This document shows positions 56,401 to 64,000 of a DNA stretch of 64,000 nucleotides, in pieces. This DNA comes from Gracilaria domingensis. Taxonomy: Eukaryota; Rhodophyta; Florideophyceae; Gracilariales; Gracilariaceae. Within the stretch, counting starts at the first letter, position 1, and each line of letters starts with the position of its first letter. The position numbers and the translations under genes are program-made. Location: NCBI GenBank assembly GCA_022539475.1, contig VCMS01000144.1:62001-126000 (forward strand), given 5' to 3'. The notes under the pieces are model-generated. The model saw nothing but the letters and a program-made list of their open reading frames with translations. It searched no databases and was not told the DNA's origin.

Positions 56401-57915
56401 TCACCAACACATGAAGATTTTTCGGATGCGCGAACGAAGGAACTGATGGGACTGAAGCAACGGGGTACGTTTGAAGTCGTGGATTTAGATCAGATTCCTC
56501 GAGCGACTCGTATTTATGGTTCAAGATGGGTGGACGTTGTGAAGTCTGTAGAAGGAAAGGCTGTGAAGAAGTCGCGTCTAGTATCTCAGAACTACAAAGA
56601 TCGAGGGGCGTTGGACATCGCCACGAAATCGCCAACTGTTAGCCGTGTTGGGCAAAGGTTAGCCATCGCTCTTTCTGCAATGATTCCAGGACACACTGCG
56701 TACGTCCGAGACATATCGCAAGCGTACACTCAATCTGAGGCCCCAATCGAGCGAAAGATCTTCCTCCGTCCGCCACACGAAATGAACCTTAACCCTGGTA
56801 AGGTGTTGAAAGTTCTGAAACCTTTGTACGGAATACCCGAGAGCGGACTCCATTGGTTTGTTACTTATCAAACACACCACAAGAAGAATCTTGAGATGAC
56901 TCCAACTTTGGCAGACCCTTGTGTCCTGTACAAGAGATCAGGTGAGAACCTAGAAGGCGTTACAATCCTACAGGTTGATGACTCCTTTGGGCACGGAACT
57001 AGAGATTTTCAAGAAGATGAAGAGAGACACTCAAAGAAATTCGAGTCGAAACCACGAAAATGTCTCCAGGAGGGTGATTGTGCTACCTTTAATGGTATGA
57101 ATATTCGAACGAAGCCCGATGGAACTGTGCTCATTGAACAAGGCGCCAAACTTCGATCTGTGAAGCAACCACGCTCAAAAGAAGACTTTATCAGCGTCAG
57201 GGCACAAGTTCTGTACATTGGCTGTTGCACTAGACCTGATCTTTCAGCAGCAGTGCAACTTCTAGCCAGCTCTGTGAACGCACCAGAAGCTCTTCATTTT
57301 CGAAGAATGACTGCAATTGTGAACCGATGCCATGAGACAGTTGACACTGGTCTCACTTATGTGCCTCTGGACATGAGTTCATTGCGACTCATGCTGTTTA
57401 CCGATGCCTCATTTGGCAATGCAGATAAGCTGAAGTCACAACTTGGTTTTGTTCTGGTTCTTGCTGACGGAAACAATCGTGCTAATGTTATCCACTACGG
57501 TAGCTGCAAGTGCAAACGAGTTGCTCGCTCCCCTATGGCAGCTCAAGTCCACGCTTTAGTGTACGGTTTTGATCAGGCCTACGTTGCCAAGGCAATGCTG
57601 GAGGAAATCCTAGGTCGCGAAGTGCCACTTGACGCATACGTAGACTCACGCGCGGTTTTTAATGTTGTCGCAAAGTGTGGATCTACCCTCGAGAAGAGGC
57701 TACAGATTGATGTCTCAGCATTGAAGGAAAGCCACAGTCGAGGAGAACTTAGGTATCTGGCATGGATCCCCGGAGATCAGAATGTCGGCGACGGACTCAC
57801 AAAAGGCTTAGTTGGCGATAATCATCCACTTTGGAAGCTGATGACTACGAACATGATTTTGTTGAAACCTAGTGGCTGGGTTGAAGGCACAAGAATTGAT
57901 GTCAACTCTGAGTGA
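53488..57915 (+). CDS. copia gag-pol polyprotein, single open frame (about 1475 aa)
   Basis: ATG at 53488. Helical gag is followed by a knuckle-like CYVCGENH (about 54,496) and an acidic spacer. The protease has LYIDTCANRS (about 54,890; DTCA where most relatives have DTGA). Integrase has its zinc region (HRFFGHP, then CVTC) and D,D,E core in VAIDLMY, RVDQGSNF and SHVERYHGPL. Reverse transcriptase includes RDISQAYTQSEAP and the catalytic LQVDDSFG, and RNase H has LFTDASFG, RSPMAAQVHAL and AYVDSRAV. The frame is uninterrupted along its whole length. Retroelement polyprotein; activity cannot be judged. Confidence 0.82.
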   Translation: MHFSDKFRLHTRRLSRLFQSAVVERRDVAPASNERSTAGADVPHQGANAADNGDQQHHGLRNVLPNVYANSFHGTRHGSNSQEKLGQHFNSGYANGFNNMLKACKGRCSYGGGFDEDLQRALHFYDSMATMFRLSDEEKADALPAILCDDALQFFMKEYLVGDSYQVVLQKLVDNYINPEQRNRTLILWQSMRLSQAMRENPNKSELEIFRSFCHRLVQLQNQLDRAYRTDNFLRDQLIVSTDTSQIAQSLRERVPPSSQEARSRIATFLSNEPRSAEAFVACHQSSGSDSSAFYSLGNQYGGDARKTLRNHSRRRKDDRRGSRISSKWLAGKKGCYVCGENHLARTRHSQQEIQNAFEKLKSSRPSAYVTVTDLVNVMEDLTTEQSNEDAVNIVYSSDSDALGSDEDWEEEAAYIVEDDMSLHEADEVLLANASFLHGIGYHRNRLAAMATMEEELNRGECEDFRGLYIDTCANRSSVMSYSQYKAYCEQFKVPCTIDRHNVKHLKGLGGSSTPVGTATIPVLFKDLNLVIDVTFQIVNDNVPSLLSMKDMVNNGLEISLQKREVMYKHLHQPLTFKNYFLIHNWSHGDLSHSLYTESGLRKLHRFFGHPTVQAFRNVLKRARPDEMTPEVRTAIDELTQTCVTCSENARRPRRFKLTVGMDNHRFNHIVAIDLMYINQKPILHAVDEATHFNAALFLRRMTSAEIWKAFLRCWSRLYLGPPDFLRVDQGSNFVSKEFLELSEADGITVMPAPIESPSTMSHVERYHGPLRSAYLKLRSSLPRSENDTDCLQMAVKSVNDTIGPEGLCPTLLVFGALPRPARQTPAETQLQRARAIDEAMDTVRKKQAKRRISFGLKHYNGPKGKEHSQELMKLPAGAPIYVYQESSKKWEGPFAFVHLDGEIVVVQLPHGRRIFRSNVVKPVKKSELPTDSCANTEAAEGDSVEESSEPTAEEVAAMFGGTFTAEQVSASPTHEDFSDARTKELMGLKQRGTFEVVDLDQIPRATRIYGSRWVDVVKSVEGKAVKKSRLVSQNYKDRGALDIATKSPTVSRVGQRLAIALSAMIPGHTAYVRDISQAYTQSEAPIERKIFLRPPHEMNLNPGKVLKVLKPLYGIPESGLHWFVTYQTHHKKNLEMTPTLADPCVLYKRSGENLEGVTILQVDDSFGHGTRDFQEDEERHSKKFESKPRKCLQEGDCATFNGMNIRTKPDGTVLIEQGAKLRSVKQPRSKEDFISVRAQVLYIGCCTRPDLSAAVQLLASSVNAPEALHFRRMTAIVNRCHETVDTGLTYVPLDMSSLRLMLFTDASFGNADKLKSQLGFVLVLADGNNRANVIHYGSCKCKRVARSPMAAQVHALVYGFDQAYVAKAMLEEILGREVPLDAYVDSRAVFNVVAKCGSTLEKRLQIDVSALKESHSRGELRYLAWIPGDQNVGDGLTKGLVGDNHPLWKLMTTNMILLKPSGWVEGTRIDVNSE

Positions 57916-57943
57916 CGTTCTTTCGAACAGAAAAAGCTTGGAG

Positions 57944-58200
57944 TGTCGTGTGTTGACAGTAAGTTAGGAAACAATGATGTTGTTTTAGATCAACGTTTTT
58001 GACTTTGAATTGTTGTTTACGGAGAAATGATCTGAACTGAATTGCGTTGATTTGAGTTTACCAAACTCTTCGAAGTAGTGTATGACCTAGACCTATCATC
58101 AGTATTTATATAGTTCTACTTAGCGCAAAAGCAGTAAAGAGGATCATCATCGATTATTACAACTACTATCCCACCGCATATTGCACTACACTACAATCTC
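57944..58200 (+). repeat. Candidate 3' LTR of the copia element (right end uncertain)
   Basis: Starts TGTCGTGTGTTG directly after a purine run. It contains the TATA-like TATTTATATAG at about 58105 and an AT-rich upstream part typical of U3. With no second copy in the window the right boundary is a guess. Confidence 0.4.
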
Positions 58201-59450
58201 GAGCGTTCGCTTCACAGCATCCTCAACTGCAGGCGATCTTATCGCCAGTAGAATCGGCAGAACATCTCTCACTCAGCCAAACAGAGGGCCGGGTGACAGA
58301 TTGATTCTGTGAGAAGTTCAGACCTCGACCGTACAGCCCAACAGAGGGCCGTCTGTTAAGGCGAGAATTTACCGCAGTCACATTGCATTGTCCGCAATAG
58401 ACTGCCAACTTTGGGCTGAGTTTTTACACCAGGACCATTGAATTTGTTGCAAAATCAATTCGCAGAAAATGGTCTGGGCTCTTGTATTTGGCAGTCTGTA
58501 CTATCAATCGATATAAAACATGAAAAGAACGATTCCATTTGCACGCAAGATCCTAACGATATCTGCTGTAATTTCGTTAGAAACATTAGTTAGTTACAAT
58601 GATGAGATTGTTTTACATACGATGTCGTGCTGTGCCTTGCGTGAGGTATATTGACAGTGCGCATTTGCGTGTCTAGTGTGGACACGTCTAGGGTTGCAGT
58701 TGATGGTTTCGAATATGTGGCGCACACCGCGATTAGCGCCACGCACCTTGCTGGTGCGTGGGTAGCACTCTTAACGTAAAACGTTCAGAGTGTATGTGCT
58801 GCGCTTTCTTTCGCGCCAAATTGCACACTCTAAAATAGTATATAAAGTTAAAAAGCCCGGGCTCGCAGTCTCCAAGCCCGGTCACAAATTTATTCGTTTT
58901 CACACAACCCGTTCTTGCGAAGGACATTCGCCAATCAATTCGAAAGCGGTTGTTTCTAGAGGCCTTGAACTATTTCACAACTATATAGTAAAAAGATGCG
59001 AGGCATTGGAACAGTTCTTAATTGGCCTAAACGCACAATTAAAAAGTAAGTTTACTCAGAAGCTACTTTTTCGTACTGTGTAAACACTAGATTAACCATC
59101 TACGTTTATTCATACAGTGTCGTGCTACAGTTTCTCCAACTATTCTTTGCCGCCTCCTACACCGCCGCATCCCGCCGCCACAGTTCTGAAATTGGAGGCC
59201 ATCGAGGCCAGTCCTACCCCTTCTCCGGCGTTCCGCATCGCTTCCCCTGCGGCCTGGCCGGCGTGCCCTCTGCCGCCCTCGCGATACGTCCGGTTGTAGA
59301 GCAACGCAATTTGCGTGAGTATCAGGATGATGCGCCTCATATACTCAGGGGAGTGATACGAGGATGCACTCGAAGAGTTATGAGTTGGACCCAATTTTGG
59401 CGGTTACTTTTGGAATGGCTTTCCCACAGTTACCTGCAATCAGGGTTGCC
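58201..59450. other. Region without a supported gene
   Basis: An 18-base direct repeat, CAGCCAAACAGAGGGCCG at 58274 and CAGCCCAACAGAGGGCCG at 58334 (60 bases apart), is the clearest structure. AAGCCCGG occurs twice at about 58853 and 58875. Open frames here are short and lack motifs. Confidence 0.4.
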
Positions 59451-60145
59451 ATTGCTGGCCAATACCGCTAGGTGGACGCGTGTACTACACCACCGTGTGT
59501 GTGCATATTACGGGACAATAGTTAGTGCACCTGAGGTGCCTGAAACTGGGCTAGCCACGTGTACGGACCCCTGCGGGTGTGCACCACGTGTACATAGTCA
59601 GTTTAGACCTACTTAGGTGAGCTCGACCTCGTCGTCGCGAGCACCTTTGTAAAGTCAACCCGAGCACTTCTAAGTGAACTCTTTGTCGAGTAGCGCTCTC
59701 CTGAGTGGACTCTACACGAGTGAGGCTCTGGCGCCAACCGCCTACGTGGGTTATCACTCTCGCGAGTATAGCCACGTCTGGTTACGGTGGTCCTACCCTC
59801 TCGGTACCTTTGAGGAACATCTGTCGTTGATGTCGGGACCTGAGGGTCGTACCGAGGAGGTATAGGACTAGATTACGAAGTGATCCGACTCTGTATAGAG
59901 TTTTGCCGTGTTTACGGAAACCCGTGCATTACCGTTGGAGGATCTCGCCCCGCTCCGGGCACAGTGCCGAGGAGGCCCTACCCGTCGCGTGTGGGTGTTG
60001 TTTGGTTGTTGTTTTCTGTTGCTTTCCATCTCGGGACTACACCTGTCGTTGGTCGTGTTTCATCGTTGCCGATACCACCCCGTCTCTGGAGTTTCTCATC
60101 GTTTCCTCACCACGTGGCCTATCACCTCTGTAGGTATAGCCACGT
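59451..60145 (+). repeat. Possible old LTR-like remnant
   Basis: The base composition and phrasing resemble the array LTR: CACGTGTAC/GCGGGTG blocks near 59540-59590, then a long T/C-rich leader-like stretch and a TCACCTCTGTAGGTATA run at about 60122 that echoes TCACCTCTGTAGGTTAT in the array LTR (about 6401). No clear termini. It could be a diverged LTR of a related family. Confidence 0.3.
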
Positions 60146-60684
60146 CTGTGTTCTGCAAAGTGGAATATTGTCTGTTCGCTTTAGAAATTAAGCTAGTTTC
60201 TTCGCTATCTGGGGCGCGCGAGGGGGTGGCAGAGGCTGGCACCCAAAAATTTAAGAAATTTTGGAATCTTAAATTCCATCCCTTGCAGGTTAATGTTGGG
60301 GTCTCCTAGTTTTTGTAGAGGTTCTACTTCGCCGCACCACCCCATCCACTCTTTTCCGCGACCCTTTCTCAAATCTGCGCTTGTGCTAGTTTGCGTTTTC
60401 ATTTTTCTCCGTGTTGGGATGCAAATCGCATCTCATCCCACCTCAATGATCCCACCGTTCCTTCCCATCTAAATCGGCCTCATTTTTTACTCAATTTTCG
60501 CCAATCACGCTTTCGGATCCTCCCTCCCCGTCTCCCTAAATGTTATTTTGTAGAAGCACGGGTGGCAACGCTCCCCAACCCCGTACACCTGCCTCGCCCA
60601 AAAACGGCCTCCCATTTTTTCTCATCCTTCTCTCCTCCTGCAACCTCAGAATCCAGTCCATCATCTGCAGCGCCATGCCCTACT
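60146..60684. other. Region without a supported gene
   Basis: Pyrimidine-rich on plus. It probably includes the 3' untranslated region of the minus-strand gene ending at 60685. A near-palindromic AAATTTAAGAAATTTTGGAATCTTAAATTCC-like stretch (in parts) lies at about 60246-60280. Confidence 0.4.
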
Positions 60685-61711
60685 CTAAAATTCATTCAAA
60701 ACTGGAGCCCCGATGGCCTCCTGCGGTACATCTTCCATCACCTTCCTTTCTTCCTTACGCGTCTTTTTCAGAAAACTCTTCTTGTCCTCGAACCTACCAC
60801 CCTTTGTCTTCGGTGTCACAAATGACCGCTTCTGGGCCGCAACACTTCCCGCACGTCCCATCTCTGCCTCTCCTTCCACATCAAATTTCAACCTCCCCTC
60901 TTCCACCAACCCTTGCCTCCTGCCGAACTCTTTCGCCACATTCTCCACCACGTTGATCAGTTTCTTAAGGACCATATTCTCCTCGTGCAACTGTTCATGG
61001 TCGCTTCCCGCACAATATAATATGCAATACACATTACATTTCATTTCCATCCGTTTTACGGGCAAAGAACTGCGCAGGATCAATATCGCTTCAACCAAAA
61101 ACTCACTACTAGCCCCATTCAGCAGAACGCCGCCCATTTCACTCACACTCCCGAAGATGCAATAGTATAATTACAAGCCCTAACAGCCCCACACTTGCCT
61201 TTACCTTTGTTGCCAAAAAGAATCTCTCTGTATTTTTGCTTCAATCTCCAAATAGTCTTCAATCTTTAACTTGTCGGCAAACAACACAAAAGTTTTTGTA
61301 GCTCTGGAAAGGAAACACAGGATCCCAGAATTTCCACAAGGACTTCGAGCAAGAGAGAACGGCGCGAGCAACGACGCGGGTCGTGCGCTGTGACAGTAGT
61401 TTACTGATGCGGATAGATGTTCCACCAGTAGACGTTGGCAGTAGAAAGAACGGTCAGCAACGCTAAGTAGTGCTGCAGCCCGGGAAAACTCTTCTAAAAT
61501 AAACAAATATCGATGTCCAAGTGATGGCCTACATCGACAAGAAAAGATGCAACATCGACACGCTGTACAAATCCCTTAGCTGCATCGCTCTCTTACCTTC
61601 TATTATGACAATCTCTACCTTCGGTTTTACCTCTGTCTGCACTCCATCACCATTTGTTCTCTTCTTTGCAAACATACATTCTTCATCTACCACTTGCGTG
61701 TCGTACGACAT
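60685..61711 (-). CDS. Three-exon gene for a small coiled-coil-like protein, unknown
   Basis: Predicted exons on minus are 61711-61597, 61301-61205 and 61003-60685. Donors are GAAG/GTAAGA and AAAG/GTAAAG; acceptors are TTTCCAGAG and GCGGGAAG (the second is weak). Phases agree at both junctions, giving about 175 residues. The middle is charged and helical (DKLKIEDYLEIEAKIQRD, then HEENMVLKKLINVVENVA, heptad-like). The C-terminal third is basic, with KKSFLKKTRKEERK. A TATA-like TTTATAT lies only about 25 bases before the chosen ATG, so the true start may be an internal Met or the TATA may be fortuitous. No family recognised. Confidence 0.5.
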
Positions 61712-63240
61712 CTGAACCGCCTTCGCAATGGCTTTATATGCGCCTTTCTGCCGTCCAATGGCGTAGGGAGCTTATTATTTCTAGCGTTTTCGTTGCACGT
61801 ATTTAAAACAGAGAGCACCCACCAAATCGATAAGGTCCATGCCATAAGGTGCAAGCAAAAATTGTTGAGCTATTCGGCCTTCTGATCTTGTTTCATGCTT
61901 TCTCGTCACCTGAGTTTGTCCGCTTTTTCTTATCGGAGTTCTTATCGGATGCTCTCCTGTACAATTCTCCATCTTTCACTAGTTAGTGCCCACTAATTAT
62001 CTTTCTACAATATCATTAAATAGTTTTTTAACCACCTTGCCTTGACCTAGATTACTCTCTCATCGAACGATGAGAACACTTTAAAGCTGCCTTCAATGAT
62101 TCACAATTCTCTTTCAAGTTTTGCAAGACAGCTTTGTTTCTTCTCACTGGTCGTTGTTTCCGAGAGCGCCATGCAATAGTTGTTAATTGTTGTTATGACA
62201 TATGCATCAGCTATAGGATCGTTAGAAACATGGTTGGCGAATGTTGATTGCTGGTCAAGCGTGAAGGATGAGTGGTCACGGCGGAATGGGGAGGATTGGG
62301 AAGCAGAAATGTTTGGCTGTGCCCTAAAGCAGCTGTGAACTGTTTCAGGCGATTTATTATATATGTCTGTTCTACAGTTGAATGAAGACTTCAATCATTC
62401 GTGCCGTTATGAAAGTTTTATGATAGAGGTGGTTGTTGTGTTTTTAGAAGACGTATACACGCAGAGATTGGAATTCAAGTGAGCAGGACGATGCAAGTAG
62501 CTGCAGATTGTTTTCGTTTTGTGTAGCAGAGACATGGTTTACATGTGATGAATTGCGGGATATAAGTAGTGCGACAGGGACGAGCTCCTGTGCGCTTGCT
62601 CTCGTGAAAAGCACGGCAAGCACAATAGCTCGGATGCTGTATGGCAGTTAAAAGTGGAGAGTTTTAGTTTTACTTCTGGCTTGAATTTTGAAATGAAACT
62701 CAACGACGCTTACAAGGGTGAAGATCTCGAGCACTGGAGTCTTTTTCAAAAGCACAGAGAAGAACTCGCAAGAGCGTAGAGTCACCACTGCGCACGACCA
62801 ACGTTGATGCTCTTCACTTGACAAATGCGGGCAAGAGCGAAATGTACGTGCACACACCGACGCGCACCTGTACACATCTTATACTGAAAAGGGGCCGAAA
62901 GATAGGCAGCACAGCTACGCCACGTGCGCGCCACCCGCGCAGCGCCGCTGTGCGCTCGGCAACAATCTATCAAACAGCGCCCATTCGCATCGGCGGTCTC
63001 GCTCGCCGCGCGCTCGCGAGCTGCTCATCGCCGCCAGCCGAACGCCATGGGCGCCGCCTCCTCCATGCACGCCCCGCGCCGTCGCGTGGGAGCCTAACAT
63101 TTTGCACGTACAGAGAGTCACCGGCCTGTACCGCGCCGCGCTGCGCACGTCGCGCGACTGAACCATTGACTACTGCATGTGAGTCAAGGAGTGCGGGCAG
63201 ATTCAGCAGCGCTTTCCAGCCAACGCTTGCGGAGAATGGT
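61712..63240. other. Mostly unassigned; one possible minus-strand exon
   Basis: A minus-strand open stretch from about 62330 down to 62101, preceded by an acceptor-like GCTGCTTTAG, encodes protein-like sequence (DPIADAYVITTINNYC). It could be a last exon, but no donor partner is evident. Around 62900-63180 the sequence turns CG-rich. I see nothing else I can support. Confidence 0.3.
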
Positions 63241-63477
63241 ATGGAGGAGCTGTTTAGTATGAGACATCCGGATCTTTACATTCCAATCTATAAACCGGGC
63301 TCTTCTAGCTATCAACAAAATGTGCCGCCGCCTCCGGAGGTATGTTTTGCCTTTTGACTGCGCGTCGCTGCCGTCCTCATTGCGTGCTGTTGCTAACTCG
63401 CTTGCGTTCGATTCTGTGTCACTGTTTCGTTCGCTTACCCACAGTCCATGACCCCACCGCATGAAGAAATTCAGTAG
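63241..63477 (+). CDS. Tiny two-exon gene, Pro-rich 43-residue protein, unknown
   Basis: ATG at 63241. Exon 1 is 63241-63339 and ends at donor GAG/GTATGT; exon 2 starts at 63445 after a pyrimidine-rich acceptor (CGTTCGCTTACCCACAG) and stops at 63477. The phase is kept (whole codons on both sides). The protein is Tyr/Pro-rich (DLYIPIYKPG, then VPPPPESMTPPHEE). An acceptor-like CTTTCCAG at 63219 hints at an upstream exon or leader intron. Such short proteins occur as organelle or membrane-complex subunits, but I cannot name one. Confidence 0.4.
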
Positions 63478-63635
63478 TTCAGTACCAAAGATTCAACGGT
63501 AGATCAAGACCAAAGTGCTTCATCAACGTTTTTGTCATCTTGTACACATCATCCTTGACCACACCATCCCCCGCCGCTTCCCCTTTGCGAGTCCCCGCGA
63601 AGCTCTTGAAAAAACGAAAACCACAATCATCGGTG

Positions 63636-64000
63636 CTAGATCTTCAACAGCTTATCCTTGCGCGCAGGAACAGCTCTCTTCCCATCCGTACTCCAATTCA
63701 CCGTGAACACCTCATCACTATGTCCAGGCAGATCCATCTTCAATTTCTTCGTCCCCATATCCCAAACCTTGCAGGTACTATCCTTCGAACCACTCATCAA
63801 GAACCGTCTATCTGCCGACCAAACCACTCCATTCACGGCCGCAACGTGTCCGCGGAACGTGAAGCAAAAGTTGCCAGTCTTGGCATTCCAAAGTCTCACA
63901 CTCTTGTCAAACTGGCCGACGCAATATACTGTCCATCCAGACTTAACGCCACGCAGTTGACCGGCTGCTGATGGCCGGTCATGCGTGAAATGGGCTGTAT
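63636..64000 (-). pseudogene. NLE1: C-terminal WD40 repeats of Notchless (NLE1/Rsa4), partial, apparently frameshifted
   Basis: The last three WD40 blades of Notchless are clear: GHQQPVNCVALSLDGQYIAS, then RLWNAKTG with FRGHVAAVNGVVWSADRRFL, SGSKDSTCKVWDMGTKKLK and DLPGHSDEVFTVNWSTDGKR, a near-diagnostic ending. NLE1/Rsa4 is a WD40 protein required for 60S ribosomal subunit maturation, acting with the Rea1/Midasin ATPase in the nucleolus. The gene enters from the right edge. One base is missing from a T run at about 63909-63911 (between ASAS and DKSVRLW). The usual GGKD before LLK is changed to ARKD, and the final Trp is absent. Either a decaying copy or a sequence error. Confidence 0.75.

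Larger units (their letters stand above)
53488..58200 (+). mobile_element. Ty1/copia-type retroelement; coding region looks whole, 5' LTR not found
   Basis: Domain order gag, protease, integrase, reverse transcriptase, RNase H is diagnostic of Ty1/copia (Pseudoviridae). After the stop codon a purine-rich run (AGAAAAAGCTTGGAG, to 57943) precedes TGTCGTGTGTTGACAG, a plausible LTR start at 57944. A TATA-like TATTTATATAG follows at about 58100. The right boundary is uncertain. No matching LTR is seen upstream of gag. Confidence 0.7.

Noticed and set aside
62818-63357. 179-codon plus-strand frame ending in the tiny two-exon gene
   Set aside because: The upstream part is basic low-complexity. Only the part from 63241 has splice signals and protein-like composition.

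Overview
The window is eukaryotic nuclear DNA, dominated by transposable elements with a few host genes between them. The evidence is Ty3/gypsy and Ty1/copia retroelements, pogo/Tigger-type DNA transposons, GT-AG introns of 105 to 295 bases, a TATA box, and host proteins of eukaryotic type (Notchless, NB-ARC with WD40). Genes look intron-poor and compact. A red alga with a transposon-rich genome, or an oomycete, would fit. The sequence alone does not settle it and I cannot run a search.

1 to 29,734: a head-to-tail array of one Ty3/gypsy chromovirus-like element. Three 1.58-kb LTRs (4969-6549, 16559-18139, 28156-29734) separate one partial and two full internal regions, with a period of about 11.59 kb. 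The sense strand carries gag with a zinc knuckle, protease, reverse transcriptase, RNase H, integrase and a distant chromodomain. The opposite strand carries a further long reading region just before the 3' LTR. The copies are nearly identical and share the same broken state, so the array probably grew by DNA-level duplication. The last half-kilobase of the third LTR is about 5 percent diverged and marks an older edge.

30,119 to 37,614: a pogo/Tigger-like DNA transposon with 18-base terminal inverted repeats. It is split near the 3' end of its transposase by a second, small-LTR (262 bases) Ty3/gypsy element at 30353-35706, flanked by the target duplication CATAT.

37,615 to 45,000: mostly unassigned sequence with several long hairpins, a MITE-like inverted-repeat element (42510-42792) and a pair of dispersed repeats. 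It also holds two small genes for probable secreted proteins: 40816-41193 on plus (glycine-rich, with a TATA box) and 43740-43249 on minus (serine-rich).

44,820 to 49,888: an NB-ARC plus WD40 (STAND/APAF1-like) gene at 45958-49888. It is interrupted by one frameshift and one in-frame TGA, and its 3' third is extremely GC-rich. Just upstream lies a decayed piece of the same kind of gene, the tail of a former tandem paralogue.

50,471 to about 58,200: a second pogo-like transposon, frameshifted and with Asn at the third catalytic position, followed by a Ty1/copia element whose whole gag-pol frame is open but for which no 5' LTR can be found.

58,200 to 64,000: a possible old LTR remnant, a three-exon coiled-coil gene on minus (61711-60685), a tiny two-exon gene on plus (63241-63477) and, at the right edge, the C-terminal WD40 repeats of a Notchless (NLE1/Rsa4) gene on minus, apparently frameshifted.
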